Under the pieces are notes generated by a model. That model was not told where the DNA came from and searched no databases. It worked only from the letters and a program-made list of their open reading frames with translations. From Pelargonium nanum (Eukaryota; Streptophyta; Magnoliopsida; Geraniales; Geraniaceae), in contig JAYMTF010000130.1 in the NCBI GenBank assembly GCA_036897485.1, positions 1 to 50,906 of the forward strand: a stretch of 50,906 bases of DNA, written 5' to 3'. The position numbers and the translations under genes are program-made. Below, piece after piece: positions 33,902 through 47,057 of this stretch (positions within the stretch are counted from its first letter, which is position 1; each line of letters opens with the position of its first letter).

Positions 33902-36900
33902 TTAAGTCGTTTCATCAAATACCATCACCTACAGCCCACCAAATAAATGATATAAGTCAACCAAAAAAACAACATGATTCACGCAGCAAGAAATCTAATT
34001 TCAGTTCTGTTACTGCATAAGTATATAACGTAGATTTAACTGTGTTTTTGAGCGATTTTCTGAATATTTGAGCTCTTCGTAATAGCAGATGATGACAAAA
34101 ACAATGCACCGAGAATTAAAATAGTTATGCAAATATCATTATTACAAAATTCTAAACAGTTCTTTTACTCGATAAAGCATTAGTCCTTGCAGTGCACTAA
34201 ATAGAAACTGTGACAATATTGCCTATATCAAGCACCATCATCCACAGCAATATAATCAAGAAAAACAATGGGAAATACACACACACACGCGTAGCAGTGA
34301 GGAGGCAAAACCAACAAATTAATGAGAAAACCCACAAAGAACAAAACAATTCATAAAGCTCGATGTTAAAACATATCCACGTTAGGCCAACACCAAGTGG
34401 TTCTAGACTGACTGGGCAGAATGACAATTAAAATGAGGATATTTTAAGTGTGAAGTCAAAACCTATTTTACTTGAACTCATTTAATGACACTAACTGTTT
34501 GTATGTGCAGAAGAATTAAGTGAAACCATACTCAGGTCTCTGTATAAAAGAATTTATTTATCATCATCAAAACAAATGTCTCAAGAAAGAAATTCTTTTA
34601 TTGTGTGCTTACTCCAGCACACAATTCTGAAATGGCACATCATGTGAATCCAAAACATGTACTTTATGGAATTTAAGTGTTTCCGGTTTCTCTATGGTAA
34701 TAAGTAAATTTGTTGGAGAAAAAAAAAACTTCAGAACATGTTATGAAACGTGTAGTCCAACGTTACCCATATTGGAGAAGGGGGAGGGAGAATTAATTTG
34801 TGGTTGGCGAGGCCTTTTGGGATTTTTCAATCCTAGCAGGCAATTTGGACCCGAACCCGATCCACATCTTTTTGTGGTTTTGGGTCACAAAATAGACTGG
34901 TCCATTTTCGGTCGGATCGGGCAAGCAAACACATTTTGTACTTGAAACTCACAACCCTTGCGGTTGGGGTTCAGGTTAGGTCTTTTCAACCTGAGCTTAA
35001 AAAATCTTGACACTAAACCGACGCGAGACCCGAAACCCGAAATGCCACCTATGACCATATTTAGGGACAATATCCTCATAAGCAATTACTAGAACCAGAA
35101 CAATACAATTGTGGATTTTGTTCTCCATGCACGTTCAAGTCAACATTCAATTTAAGTTGTACTACAGAGGAAAAGCTAAGAAATGAGCTCAAGAAAGAAG
35201 ATGATCCAAAAGAGTGGGGAACACAAAAGAATAAATGATAAACAAAGATGAAATTTCACATCCATCATGGAGACAAATAAATGAACATGGATTATTTAGA
35301 AAAAAAGAAGCAAATTAGCTAGGAATACAATGCAGTTTACCCAACATATTTAAGCAAGAAAAATAACATGTACTGTTTAAGAGAGCTGTCACTTAAGCAG
35401 GAAAAAACTAACATATTATGCCATAAAGAAACAAGTAAACTCTTCAACCAAATTCTTGGTTGTTTGTAATACCTTCATTACAGGTCTGCAGCTTTGATAT
35501 TTCATAGTATAAAACCACTAATAACATCAATCTACTGTTCTTAAAAATCCAGACTACTTGAGGATAAATAAATGTTACCTTGCCACACACTGGACAACTA
35601 TCACTTCTCTCCATCCACTCATATATGCATCCAAGATGGAAATGGTGAGAACACTTTGTCATAATCTTGGGGTTCTCTGTAGTATATTCTGCATATAGAT
35701 GACGTTAAACAATGAGAATTTATATTTTAAATATCCAGTAGATCGGTGAATACTTCCACATTTTAATGTTTTTCATAATCAACAATTACAAGCATCATAA
35801 TCCCATTCCATGGAAAGGTGCTTGGATTTCCACATCAACTTCTAAGGCCCTTAGACAACCAAAGTAGCATTATTGATTAATGCTGCTATGATCCAATCGT
35901 CAAAACTTTGATAAAGAGAAAATTTTCAGCAAATTTCTTCCACATATGGAGTGATAAAACTAGTCTAAACATGTTTTTCAATTTCCACAAAAAGATTATC
36001 ACATGCTAATAACAAGACATGTTACAACTCCAGTAAATTGATTTACCTTCAAGACAAGTTGGACAAACATCTTCCTCTTCGGCTGATGTATAAATGAACC
36101 CAACTCCACTTGTTGCTTTTGCTGATGAGAGCCTAACTGAAGACCTAGAACGGTGTTCTTTCGACCCTTCTTCGCAGGCAGATTCATTCCATTTATCTCC
36201 TGAAGCCAAAAGTTCAGTATTTTCATCGGTATCATCTCTTAGAGGTTCTGCTTCCTCATGGGAATGACTTGAGCCCTTCTCACGTCTTGAAACCAGCCCA
36301 TCACGCTGTACACGGTAAAATCTAGGATCGGCATCATAAGGCAAGGGCCTTGGAGGAGAGCGATACATGTCAGAAAGGGAGTCATCAAGTAAAGTTGGAG
36401 TTGAGACAGATGCTGTCCCTTGAATTGATGAAGGGAGGGATTGCATCTCCCCTCTTCGGAATAATGAAGTATACTACAAAAAATTAGAACAAATCATATG
36501 GGAAATTGAGACTTCCATTAAAGAGGATACTTAAAGATAAGGGTTAATGTTACATATGATCCTCTAACTATAGAGGCATATCATACTTGATCTTCCAACT
36601 ATTTTTTTTTTCAATCTAATCACTGGTGCCCAAAAGCATATTCTTTTAGCTTCCATTTCTTATCAAAACTTGCACTTGCTAAAACCTCCATTAATCGAGA
36701 CAAAAATAAAGTTAGATTGTCTTTTAAATTCTGTCAAAAGAGAGACTTTAGTACACTAGATCATGAGATTGAATGGTATAAGAATCAATGTCGATTTAAA
36801 AAGTATTTGGACAATCAAGTATGATATGTGTGTATAGTTAGAGGATCATTTGAAACTTTAACCCTACAAATAATGCATTCATCATTACAGATCAGATTAA

Positions 36901-37550
36901 CTATCTTTGAGTAATGGCATTCTATTACTAGGGAACCATTCTAAAATATAGATTAGGATTAGGATTCAGGAATGAATGCATGCTGTTGTTGAAGCTTTCT
37001 TGATAAAAGTCTCTAGAGGCTAGATACAAGACTTGCATGTTATCTGTATTTGAGTTGAATATATAGGCTGAGTCAAATATAACTAACAAGTAATGTTGCA
37101 AACATTTCCATTACAAAGCTTTCTACAGCCTGTCACTCAGTACTAGTAGAATATTGTGTTAAAATATTCCAAACAGTGATTGCAGATGAGATCGGAAAAG
37201 ATTTCAATTTACCTATGTAGCTCTTCTGCTAATAAATATAACCCAGATGCCCCAGAAAACAGGGAAAATCTAGACAAAGCATGTACATATGCCCACATAT
37301 AAAAGCCATGGAAGAGATAGAGATGCAAGAGATGTCGTAGGGTCCAATAAAATACTATCAGAAATGTATTTGAATATCGCATTACTGACTATCAAAAGGA
37401 AGAGACTTTAATAGAGATGAAGAAACAAACCACATTCAGAAAGTTCTGCACAAAGCAACTGAGACAAACACAGTTCCTAGACAGGGAACTGTTTGGATTC
37501 ACATAATCTTCAAAATCCTCAGCATGCAAACAGCAACAAACAGCGCCCAT
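33902..37550 (-). CDS. RING-H2 E3 ubiquitin ligase, At3g02290-like
   Basis: Four coding exons on the minus strand (37431-37550, 36047-36473, 35579-35688, 33902-33928) give 227 residues. The start MGAVCCCLH offers a Gly2 for myristoylation and three Cys for palmitoylation, so membrane attachment is likely. A second Cys group (NCVCLSCFVQNFLNVYTSLF) follows, then SDMYRSPPRPLPYDADPRF, RDGLVSRREKGSSHSHEEAE and a Ser-rich linker. The C-terminal RING-H2 has C178, C181, C195, H197, H200, C203, C214 and C217 within DVCPTCLEEYTTENPKI and HHFHLGCIYEWMERSDSCPV. The last exon codes only VMVFDETT plus the stop. This architecture is that of At3g02290-type ligases. Substrate unknown. A long leader intron is likely (see 37817-38525). 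Confidence 0.93.
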
Positions 37551-39768
37551 TATGCCAGAGTCTCTTTCTTTTACTTAAAACTTGTTAAGAACGCAATGCT
37601 CCAATCTCATTGACAGAAAGCAATTGCACCAAGCAGCATGCAAAACACACTATTTCAAACAGCAAATTGATTGCGAAAAAACAAAGAATGAGAGAGGACG
37701 CTAAGCTCGCAGAAGTCCTACTGCCTCCGCGAACCAAGTACCCTCCCCCTTCTATTTACAACTGCTGAATGCCTCTGCTATTTGTCCAAATCTGCCGTGA
37801 GGGTATATTTCTTCACCTGCAAAACAGAAGACAATTCAGTAAATTTCAACTACATGTCAATACTAGGAACCAAAAGAAGCCAACAGTGTGGTCCTCAAAG
37901 CAAATTGAGCTAAAATAGCTAGAACCTTATTTTTCACCCAACTTAAAGAACAATAAATCTAAATAATGTTGATGCTTCCTCCAAAGACACCAACCCCAAA
38001 AAAGTCAATAAAAACAGAAATACATTCCTATGATGATCGAAGTAAGCTACAAAGCCAAAAGAAAATTAAAATAGCAAGAGAGTTTTCATTAAACCAATAA
38101 TTAGTTTTTCTATAAAAATTTCATGTTCTTCTCATTATAAATGAAAGTGTCAGCTTCTCTCACACCTTCCTTCAATATCAGGAAAAAGGGTTCCTTCCCT
38201 TAGAGGTAAGAATGAGAGAACCATCGACAAAAAAGCAATTCAATTGGCTGAGAAAATTGCTATTTCAAATTGAACATCAAAATTCTGCAAGAGGAAATTT
38301 TGAGGATAAAAAATTGTGCAGAAAGAGAAAATACAAATACCCGAAACCCAAAATAGGCCAGATCTCCAGGGAAACATGCTTCGATCATCGAAACAAAAAA
38401 GACCCATTGGAGAAGATCAAGTTTTTAGCTCAATTGAAGGTTCGAAGCAGTCCCCAAAACAAAAACCCAAACTTACAGTAGCAAAAAAATATAGAATTTG
38501 AATACAGGATAAGGTAGAACATAACCTTGACAGAGAGGAGAAGTTGAGGAGTAGACAGATTGGATGATGATTGTGGGCAGAGAGAGAAAAACAAAAACCC
38601 AGAAATAGGAAAATCGGAGGCAGATGGATAGATAGATTATTCGAAAATCGAATTGGGAAAACTGGGTTAACGCGTGTTTGTGGATTTTTCGGCGAGAAAA
38701 GCTATGAATGACCGGAATTAAAGCGACTCTCTGTTCCTGGGTGGGGTTGTTGGTGGAATATCAAATACCAAGCAGAATATGTAACTTTAGAAAAAGCAGT
38801 ACTAAATTGTATTACTATATTAATTAGTGTATGGAATTTGGGGTTACTTGAGTAAATATTTATAAATATTAGCTTCTGTGTCTCTGTGATGGTTATAATG
38901 AGGTCGGCACTTTGTCTCCACAAGACACGTATGGACCAGGACTTGGGTAATTTCGACTTGGTCCTTCAAAATATTTTATTTTGATCATCAGCCTCCCCAA
39001 ATCCAATCCCACGAATAGAGCTAACAAATAAAATTTCGAATTCACGTAAAGTTTTGTTTTCTTGGCATTAAATGTGTTGATTTGTGTGAATGTGTTTCAC
39101 CCGACCAAACTTAGAATTTTAGAAGATAACTCTGATTTGGCCCAAAAGTTGGTCGGATCGAGCTGAGATTAGGCAAAAGTCAAGTCAGATGTCGAGTGGC
39201 AGTAGATTCGGGCCCAGATTGTCAAGTCTACCCATGAATAGAGCTCTCATGTGATAACCTTAATTGTTACGAATGAAGCTTAAGATCCAATATAAACATG
39301 ATTCGATTACAAAATATGTGAGTCATAGTAGTCTAATTTGATGATGTGCTCCAACAGGAATTGCTAGCTCTATGCGTGAGACCCGGACTCGTTTTCACTC
39401 CATTATTGTTATTGTTCCATCACGAAGGTCGAAGAACACACACATAATCATATTCTGGTCTCATCATCGCTTTGATCATACACTGCAAATACAGACAAAA
39501 TTAGTATTACACTGTACAAGAGAGAGCGGGACCTCTTCAGTTTTAAAGTTTGAACCTTTTCAACCCCACGCATTGCCATGGCACCACACCCTCTCTACGG
39601 TGCTCTACTGTACGTTTCTCACCACACCAACACCCACACCCTTTGTCTCGTGCAATTATCTGCTTCAAATTCATCATTTTTACAGGTTTTGCAGATTTGG
39701 GGATTTCTGTTTGAATCGATCAATGGCAATTTAGCCAGAGGATTCGCCGGCGATTGCGAGACGCTACA
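37551..39768. other. Divergent intergenic region between RING and AUG5 genes, with a RING leader intron
   Basis: The two genes point away from each other. On the minus strand, TTTTGCAG at 37824-37817 is a strong acceptor and CAAG/GTTATG at 38526 a good donor, which suggests a 5' UTR intron of the RING gene at 37817-38525 with the cap site beyond 38526. The shared promoter would lie around 38600-39700. A CGGGT-type patch is present near 39110-39240. No further gene was found. Confidence 0.5.
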
Positions 39769-42700
39769 ATGCAGAGCTTGTCGAGCTCCGCGGTGCAGCC
39801 GGAGGCGATACTGGAGTGGCTCCACAAGGAAATAGGGTACCGGCCCTTGGGGCCGTACAGTAAGGCGCAGATGCCCTCGATCGAATCGCTGCGGAAGATT
39901 TGCAGGGGCAACATGATTCCCGTTTGGAATTTCCTGATTAATCGCGTGAAATCGGAGAAGACGGTGGAGAATATCCGGAGAAATATTGTCGTTCACGGCG
40001 GTAGCGAGAATGTGAGTTCTGCGAGTGTGGCCAAAGAGGCGGTCAAAGGGAAGGGGAGGAGGAAGGAGAAGGCGGTGGTTGGGGAGACCTTGAGTGCTGC
40101 AGAGAGTCGGGAAGCGGCTCTCCGCGATAGAGAATTGGCTGCCAAGGAGGTGGAGAGGTTAAGGAATAGTGTGGCGAGGCAGAAGAAGGATTTGAGGGCA
40201 AAGATGGTTGAGGTTTCCCGGGAAGAGGCGGAGAGGAAGAGAATGCTCGATGAGCGGGCAAATTACAGGTTTGTGTCTCCATAATTTGTGTGATTGTAAT
40301 ATCAAACAAGAATGGTCATTTACTTTCTTTAAAGTCATTGGTTGAATTCATCATTTAACAAACAGTTCAGAGGTAGTTTTCTATGACATTAAAGATCATA
40401 TGATTTGTCAAAGACGTATGGGTTATGAATTTTGTATTAGTGTGACTTTTTGGTTTGTTCAATACAAACTAGTGGGCAATGTGGTTGACAATTTGACATT
40501 AATTGTAGTTTTGTTATCTCCTCACACCTTTCGGTTTTAATAAAGCCTTATGTTCTATTCATATCTTATAAAGTAAAGTATGATCTACCACATATTTGAT
40601 TTTGCCTTAATCAATGTTGAGTCTGTAAAAGTCAAGATATTTCACTTGTAAATTTGTTATGCCACCTTAGCTGATATATTGTTACTCATGGTGCTTGAGA
40701 CTTGAGCTCAGACTCGGTAGAACAAGCTATCAGGTGCTTAAGTGGCATATGATTAAAGATATATGATGTGTTCTTGAAGTAAAAATGATTGGTTCTTGTT
40801 AATGTTCTGAAAAGAAAATTAAGGCAATCTGCATTGCTGCGTGCTTACTTGTGGTAGGCACAAACAGGTGATGTTGGAGGCATATGATCGACAATGTGAT
40901 GAAGCAGTGAAAATACTTGCCGAGTATCATAAACGTCTTAGTTACTATGTTGATCAAGCACGAGATGCCCAAAGGTCAATTGTCGGTTCTGTTGAAATGA
41001 TCGGCAGCTTCAGTTCAAACATTGAGAAGGACACCGTTTATTCAACTGTTCGGGGTTCTAAATCTGCAGAAGATGTTATCCTTATTGAAACCTCGCGAGA
41101 AAGGGAAATTCGGAAAGCATGTGAATCCCTTGCAGCAAATATGATTGAAAGAATACGCCATTCTTTTCCGGCTTATGAAGGAAGTGGTGTTCATTTGAAT
41201 CCTCAATTGGAAGCTGCCAAATTAGGCTTTGATTTTGATGGGGAAATACCCGATGAGGTTAGATCAGTAATTCTGAGCTGTCTGAAATGTCCTCTTCAAT
41301 TACTTCAAGCAATTACTGGTTATACAACACGACTAAAAGCTCTTATTTCTAGAGAAATAGAAAAAAATGATGTCAGAGCGGATGCCAAAACCTTAAGGTA
41401 CAATTGTTCTTATCATATCTGTTGATATTTCTAGAATTTTAAATATCCTCACTTCCAGTTTGTATATCTACTTTTTAAATCAATGCTCACATTTGAATTA
41501 TTTTACAGGCCTAACAATTTAAATTTTTATCAGATACAAATATGAGAACAACAGAGTAATGGATGTACCTACTCCTGACGTGAGCTCACCATTACACCAT
41601 CAACTTTATGGTAATGGAAAAATGGGTATGGATGTACCTTCTAGAGGAACTCAAAGTCAAAACCAACTTCTTCAAAGACAGGTATTCTTCTTTTCTATAT
41701 TGTAGGTTTTGTTTGATTAGTATGTTTTATAGTTTTTGTAAAGTTCATTCAATTTGACTGTACTTTAAGTTTACTCATTCTCGTAATTGGTAAATTAATG
41801 TCTTCAACATGTTATTCTCTATAGAAAGCACACGTTCAACAGTTTTTGGTTACTGAAGACGCACTTAATAAAGCTGCAGAAGCTAGAGACTTGTCCCAAA
41901 AGCTTATAAAACGTTTGCATGGAAGTGTTGATGGTTCTTCAAATTCTCTTGGAGTTGGTGGTCTTAGGCAATTTGAGGTAATTTTTCGTTACATTTAGGA
42001 TTCTGTCACTGTTCTTCATGATAAATGCCTTGATTAGATGTTATCTCACCTCTTAATCCGTTTTAGTTTGAGTGTTCTATGGCATTCATCTTTACAGTTT
42101 CGTTTGTCTTTTCTTAATGTCTAGGGTGGCTTGATGTGTTCGACTAGGAAATAACTCACTAATGGTATGCATTTCAATTTTCTTTGGGTGGTTCGTTTAT
42201 TTTGTGAGACTGATACCTTGTTGAATAGTTAACCAAATCCTAGAGTTTCTGTAAGGAGCTAATTGTAGATTCACATATTATGAAGCTTTAGAAAGAACAT
42301 AGTTCTATTATTTAACATGAATGGTATGTAAATGTTCACTAGATATTTCTATTTCCGTAAGCAAAAGATTGATTGTGCAATTATCTCATGGTCAGTCCAT
42401 ATAGGGATAACTGTCACGGATTATGTCTTTGGTGGATTGTTCTTCAAATCCCCAGACAAGTTCAGTAGTCTAGCTATCAACATGTCATTTGAGTGAGGAG
42501 AGGAACCAGAGGAAAAGAGTTACAGATGAATTGTTCCACTTGTTCGGATATGAGTTAATGAGGGACTGGGAGGCTTACTCAATTTCTCAATCTCCCTTAT
42601 TGACCTACCTTTCCAATCCTTTCAACCATCTTTAGTAGAAAAATTGAACTTCTGACTGTTATACATTCAGTTATATGATTATTTTTTATAAGGAAAAGAA

Positions 42701-45700
42701 GAAAGTATAGCTAGTTTTTCGAAGTAATTTTATGTTTTACATAGGAGAAGAAGATTCAATGTTATCTTAACCTTTTAGGTATGTTTCTTTTTATGAAGAA
42801 CTGAAGGAAACACAGTTTTTCTTCTCATTGAGCATCTTTGTTTTATCTGCAGTCTTGTACGAATCTATGCAACATAAATGTTATTTTTATCTATTTTATT
42901 TTGTAAACTGCATCTATGTTACACAGCATATTGGATGAATTCATGCCTTAATTATTCCTCATTTTCTTTGAGTAGTTGGAGGTATGGGCTAAGGAGAGAG
43001 AATCATCTGGGTTGAGGGCCAGCTTGAACACCCTAATGACTGAGATAGAACGATTGCATATATTATGTGCTGAGAGGAAAGAAGCTGAAGATTCTCTTAG
43101 GAAGAAGTGGAAGAAAATTGAGGAGTTTGATTCACGCAGATCTGAACTTGAAACCGTATATACTGCTCTACTCAAGGCTAACATGGTAAGGCATCGCAAA
43201 AGCAATTTTGTTGTTACTCAAGGCTGAAAATTTACAACTAATTTTTGCGATTTCATTGATATTGTAGGATGCTGCTGAATTCTGGAATCAACAGCCATTA
43301 GCTGCAAGGGAGTACGCATCAAGCACCATCATTCCAGCATGCACAGTTGTTGTGGACATTTCCAATAGTGCAAAAGAATTTGTTGATAAAGAAGTATCTA
43401 CCTTTTATCGCAGTCCTGATAATAACCTCTACATGCTTCCAGCAACCCCACAGGTAAGGTGCAATTGCACAATTCCACCAGTTCTTTTGGTTTCCAAAAT
43501 CTGCTTGGTAATGTTGGGGTTCAGCTTCCGCCAAGAAGGCAAAATTTATTTGGCCTAAATGTGGGAGAGAGAGAAAGAGACCTTTTTTACTAGATTATTA
43601 TATTTTACAATTATATCTGGGGTTTTCAGTATTCAAGCTATCATTTCCCATTGTTTATCGTGGATGCCTTATGAAAATCTTGTATCTAAATTCTGGATGC
43701 AATTTCTTATTCTGATCACATCTGGGTGCTCAATTGGTTTATTTATTTCCTATCAGGCACTGTTGGAATCTATGGGTGCCAATGGATCTACAGGCCCTGA
43801 AGCTGTTGCAGCTGCAGAGAAGAATGCCACTTTATTGACAGCAAGGGCAGGTTCCCGGGATCCATCAGCAATTCCATCTGTTTGCCGTGTTTCTGCAGCC
43901 CTTCGATATCCCACTGGTGAGTTTTTAGCCACTGCAGAATGCTAGAAATATGATCTATAAAGAGGTTTGCTGCCTTCTGTGATGGGTTTGGACAGTTTGA
44001 TTCCTGTCTAATTGGGCCTTCACAACTAGTGATCATTGTCAAGGGTGGATTACATTTATCCTTTTGGATGTGACCAGTCGGAAGATTTGGCCTGCTTTAC
44101 TTGTTTAATCTTCCCAGCTGGCCTGTTTTGTAGTTTGTTTACAATCGCTTCAGAATTAGTTGGAAGATAATGAGAACACTTTTTGGATGTATGCCTGGTT
44201 CTTATGTTTTTTTTATGCCTACTAAGTTACTTCTTTTGTTTATTTAGGTTTGGAGGGTTCAGATGCTAGTTTGGCATCAGTGTTAGAGTCACTGGATTTT
44301 TGTTTGAAGCTTCGTGGTTCTGAGGCTTGTGTGTTGGAGGAGTTGGAAAACGCAATCAATTTAGTCCATACACGACAGGATCTTGTTGAAAGTGGCCGTG
44401 CGTTGTTAAACCATGCATATCGGTCTCAACAAGAATACGAAAGGTAAAGAACAATGCTTCTTTGTGTTTTATGCAGACTTTGTCATCTAACCCCTTGATT
44501 TTTGAGTGCTTATTTTGTAGTCTGTTGTACCCGCTCTTATATCGTATTCTGCCAAGCAGGAAGTTGTCTGCTTTCTTTAGAGTTTTAGAGTTAGGCATTG
44601 AAAGACTTAAGGTTACAGATATCTCCCACAATACAGTTTTATACATATTGTTGAATCTAGCATGTGCTGAATCGAAGTAGGCTTGGCTCATGGGATTGAT
44701 TGGTATGAAATCATAGGATTGTATGAAATCATGGTATATAATGATCTGCATGGTATCAGAAGTCTCCATTTGTTAGTTCTTGATGCACGTGCAGAGCCCG
44801 TTGTTCGGTTTGCACGTTTGCTAAAGGTTCTGTCGAAAGACTTGTGGAGAAACACAACAAATCACATTGACTGGATTGCTTTTTTTTTTTTTTTTCCCTT
44901 CATGCGAGAGCTCAAATTTTTTTTTTAAAATGGCTGGTGAACAAGAGAAGACTGTTGTGGAGGAATGGCTGCCTGAGCTTAAGACTGCAATTTTGAACGC
45001 TCAGAAATCTTTGGAAGATTGCAAATATGTCAAGGGTTTGGTAAGTAACAACTAAAACTGAGGCTAGGCCAATCATATTGCTACTCATTTGTATGTTTTT
45101 ATCCGACTTGGTGGGGCTCTCTTATAAAAGAGAAAGATGAACCTTTGTTAGTTGGCTTTCACCCTTCATCGTTTATTGATATGGGGCTTCTTCTCTTTCC
45201 TTTTCCCCTGAGATAGCAAACCACCACTTCGCAGCTGATTCCCGAGCTAGTCTCTCAACTTCTATTTTATTTACAACTACAATTATTTTCCCCTCTTTTT
45301 AAAATGCCCATCCAAATCAAACTTCTCTGTTGCATTTTAAAATTTTAGTAGAAGTGTCCTTGACCTCCAATACTAAAGTCAACCTTGTTAGTTGAGTTGG
45401 CTCTTACCCTTATATGTTGCTCAATTATGTTATCATCCATAGATGTGGGACAGCTCCCTACTTTCCAACCGTAGCTCATTGCTCAAGATTTCCGCTTCTA
45501 TATTAACAAATTCACTTGCAATTCAGTTCAAATAATGTGCATGCTTGTGTATTTATTTTCCCGCTAGGAGCTCAAAGTGAGGAATGTGTGGATTCTATAT
45601 GCTTCCACTTTTTATTATTATATTTTAGTTTTGCTAATGCTGAAGTTTCCCGTCACTACCTTAATCTAAAATTCATCTTTTTGTTTGGCTTAAAATGTAA

Positions 45701-45956
45701 TGGAGTTTCCTTAAACAACTTTTGAGAGCATCACAGATTTGGAAACTTTGGCTTTATTTCTCGTAATTGGCTTCATTTTCTGATTTTGTTTTTGTTTTTG
45801 AATATGTGCTGGAACATCTTGGTGCAGATTGAGGAGTGGTGGGAGCAACCAGCATCTACTGTTGTTGATTGGGTTAAAGTTGATGGGCAAAATGTTGTTG
45901 TTTGGCATAATCACATGAAACAGCTTCTTGCCTTTTATGACGAGGAGTTCTTTTGA
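39769..45956 (+). CDS. AUG5: AUGMIN subunit 5 (microtubule nucleation complex)
   Basis: Ten exons (39769-40268, 40858-41397, 41534-41681, 41825-41977, 42976-43185, 43268-43453, 43757-43916, 44248-44443, 44911-45040, 45828-45956) give 783 residues. AUG5 is part of the eight-subunit augmin complex, which brings gamma-tubulin to existing microtubules in the spindle and phragmoplast. The N-terminus ([51 protein letters not shown]) fits the calponin-homology-like head of this subunit. Long coiled coils follow ([39 protein letters not shown]). Also seen are [48 protein letters not shown] and the end [19 protein letters not shown]. Similarity to Arabidopsis AUG5 runs the whole length. Exon 9 begins oddly ([13 protein letters not shown]), see findings. 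The Met at 39754 is five codons upstream; I prefer 39769 (MQSLSSS), the family start. Confidence 0.95.
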
Positions 45957-47057
45957 AAATAAACCTTTGAGAAATATGTGCCGTACAACTTCTCCAGAAA
46001 TTTCTTCATTCATCTATAAACGTGGCGTGGGATGGTCTCGAGGGTGCAAGTGATTGTTGATATGTTATTGATTTGGTTTGGAGGATGTGTTTTCAGTTTG
46101 GTCTTTTGAAGATAAGAGGCAGTAAACATGGATTGATGGTATGACCGCACCTGGCTGTTGTTTTGTATAGGATTGAATTGTAATCTCTGAATGTATCAGA
46201 GAGCCATGTGCATGTAGTTTCAGGTCACGAGTCTGTTAATGCCTTAAGGAGGGCTGCCTATTTTTGTTTGTAATTTGGCTCTGTTTCCGAGTGCACTTTT
46301 ATCGCACAACGTTATGAAATAAGAAGTGTTTTTTCGGATTTGGTTTGTCAAAGCATAACCAACAATGCAAAACAGTGCAATGATCTTAAGCCACCTTTAC
46401 TTCGATGAATATAAATTCACTTGAGTGAGTTATAAGTGAATTTTAATGCGATTTCTCATATATTTGGCTTAAATGAAGCCAATATTCATGAGCATTTTTT
46501 AGGTACATTTGAGTCCAAGGGGGTCGAGCCGTAGTTGATATGCATAGTGTTGGGTGACAAGTAACGGATGATAAGGACATGTTGCTCATGAGGGAGTTCT
46601 CGACCATATAAGTTAAAAAAACGTTGGATAGTATGCATTCAGACAAACCTCCTAGCCCGAATGACATGAATCAAACTTTTTATCTGTACTGTAGTTGTTG
46701 GCATGTGTTAGACTTAACTTGCTTAAGGATCACTTACAAGTTATGATGGTCCTTTGATGAAAAATGCACAAGAATGTAGATTTGTCAATGAATGAATGAA
46801 TGAACAATTAATTAATTATATTTCTAATATAATTTTTTTTAAATAGTAAGGCTCAGAGTTTGAGACGAGTAATCAAGAAATGACTAAATAATATTTTTGT
46901 GTTAATTTTGATTTCTCTCAGGTTATTTAAATTATGGAGGATTTATTTTTGAAAAGTATATATACGTTCACGGTTAACATAAGCTTTATTAGTACGATTG
47001 TAATTGAGAAATAGAGAGTGAAGGAGAGAGAGAGAGTGAAGGAGAGAGAGAGAGAAA
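45957..47057. other. AUG5 3' UTR and promoter of TRS33
   Basis: About 1.1 kb between two plus-strand genes. The left half is probably AUG5 3' UTR. No separate gene is visible. A GA-rich duplication abuts the next start codon. Confidence 0.6.
47014..47055 (+). repeat. GA-rich tandem duplication in the TRS33 leader
   Basis: The 18-mer gagagtgaaggagagaga is present twice in tandem (47014-47031 and 47032-47049) and is followed by GAGAGA up to the ATG at 47058. The region lies in the 5' UTR or core promoter of TRS33. GAGA tracts of this kind are known targets of plant BBR/BPC proteins; binding here is only inferred. Confidence 0.8.

Noticed and set aside
42961..42990. Possible non-ATG start of a separate gene at 42976
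   Set aside because: This TTG is the first codon of AUG5 exon 5, directly after an AG acceptor, and the phase continues from exon 4.
44867..45055. Frame starting [10 protein letters not shown] treated as a separate gene
   Set aside because: It is AUG5 exon 9 read through an upstream poly-T tract; the conserved part belongs to AUG5.
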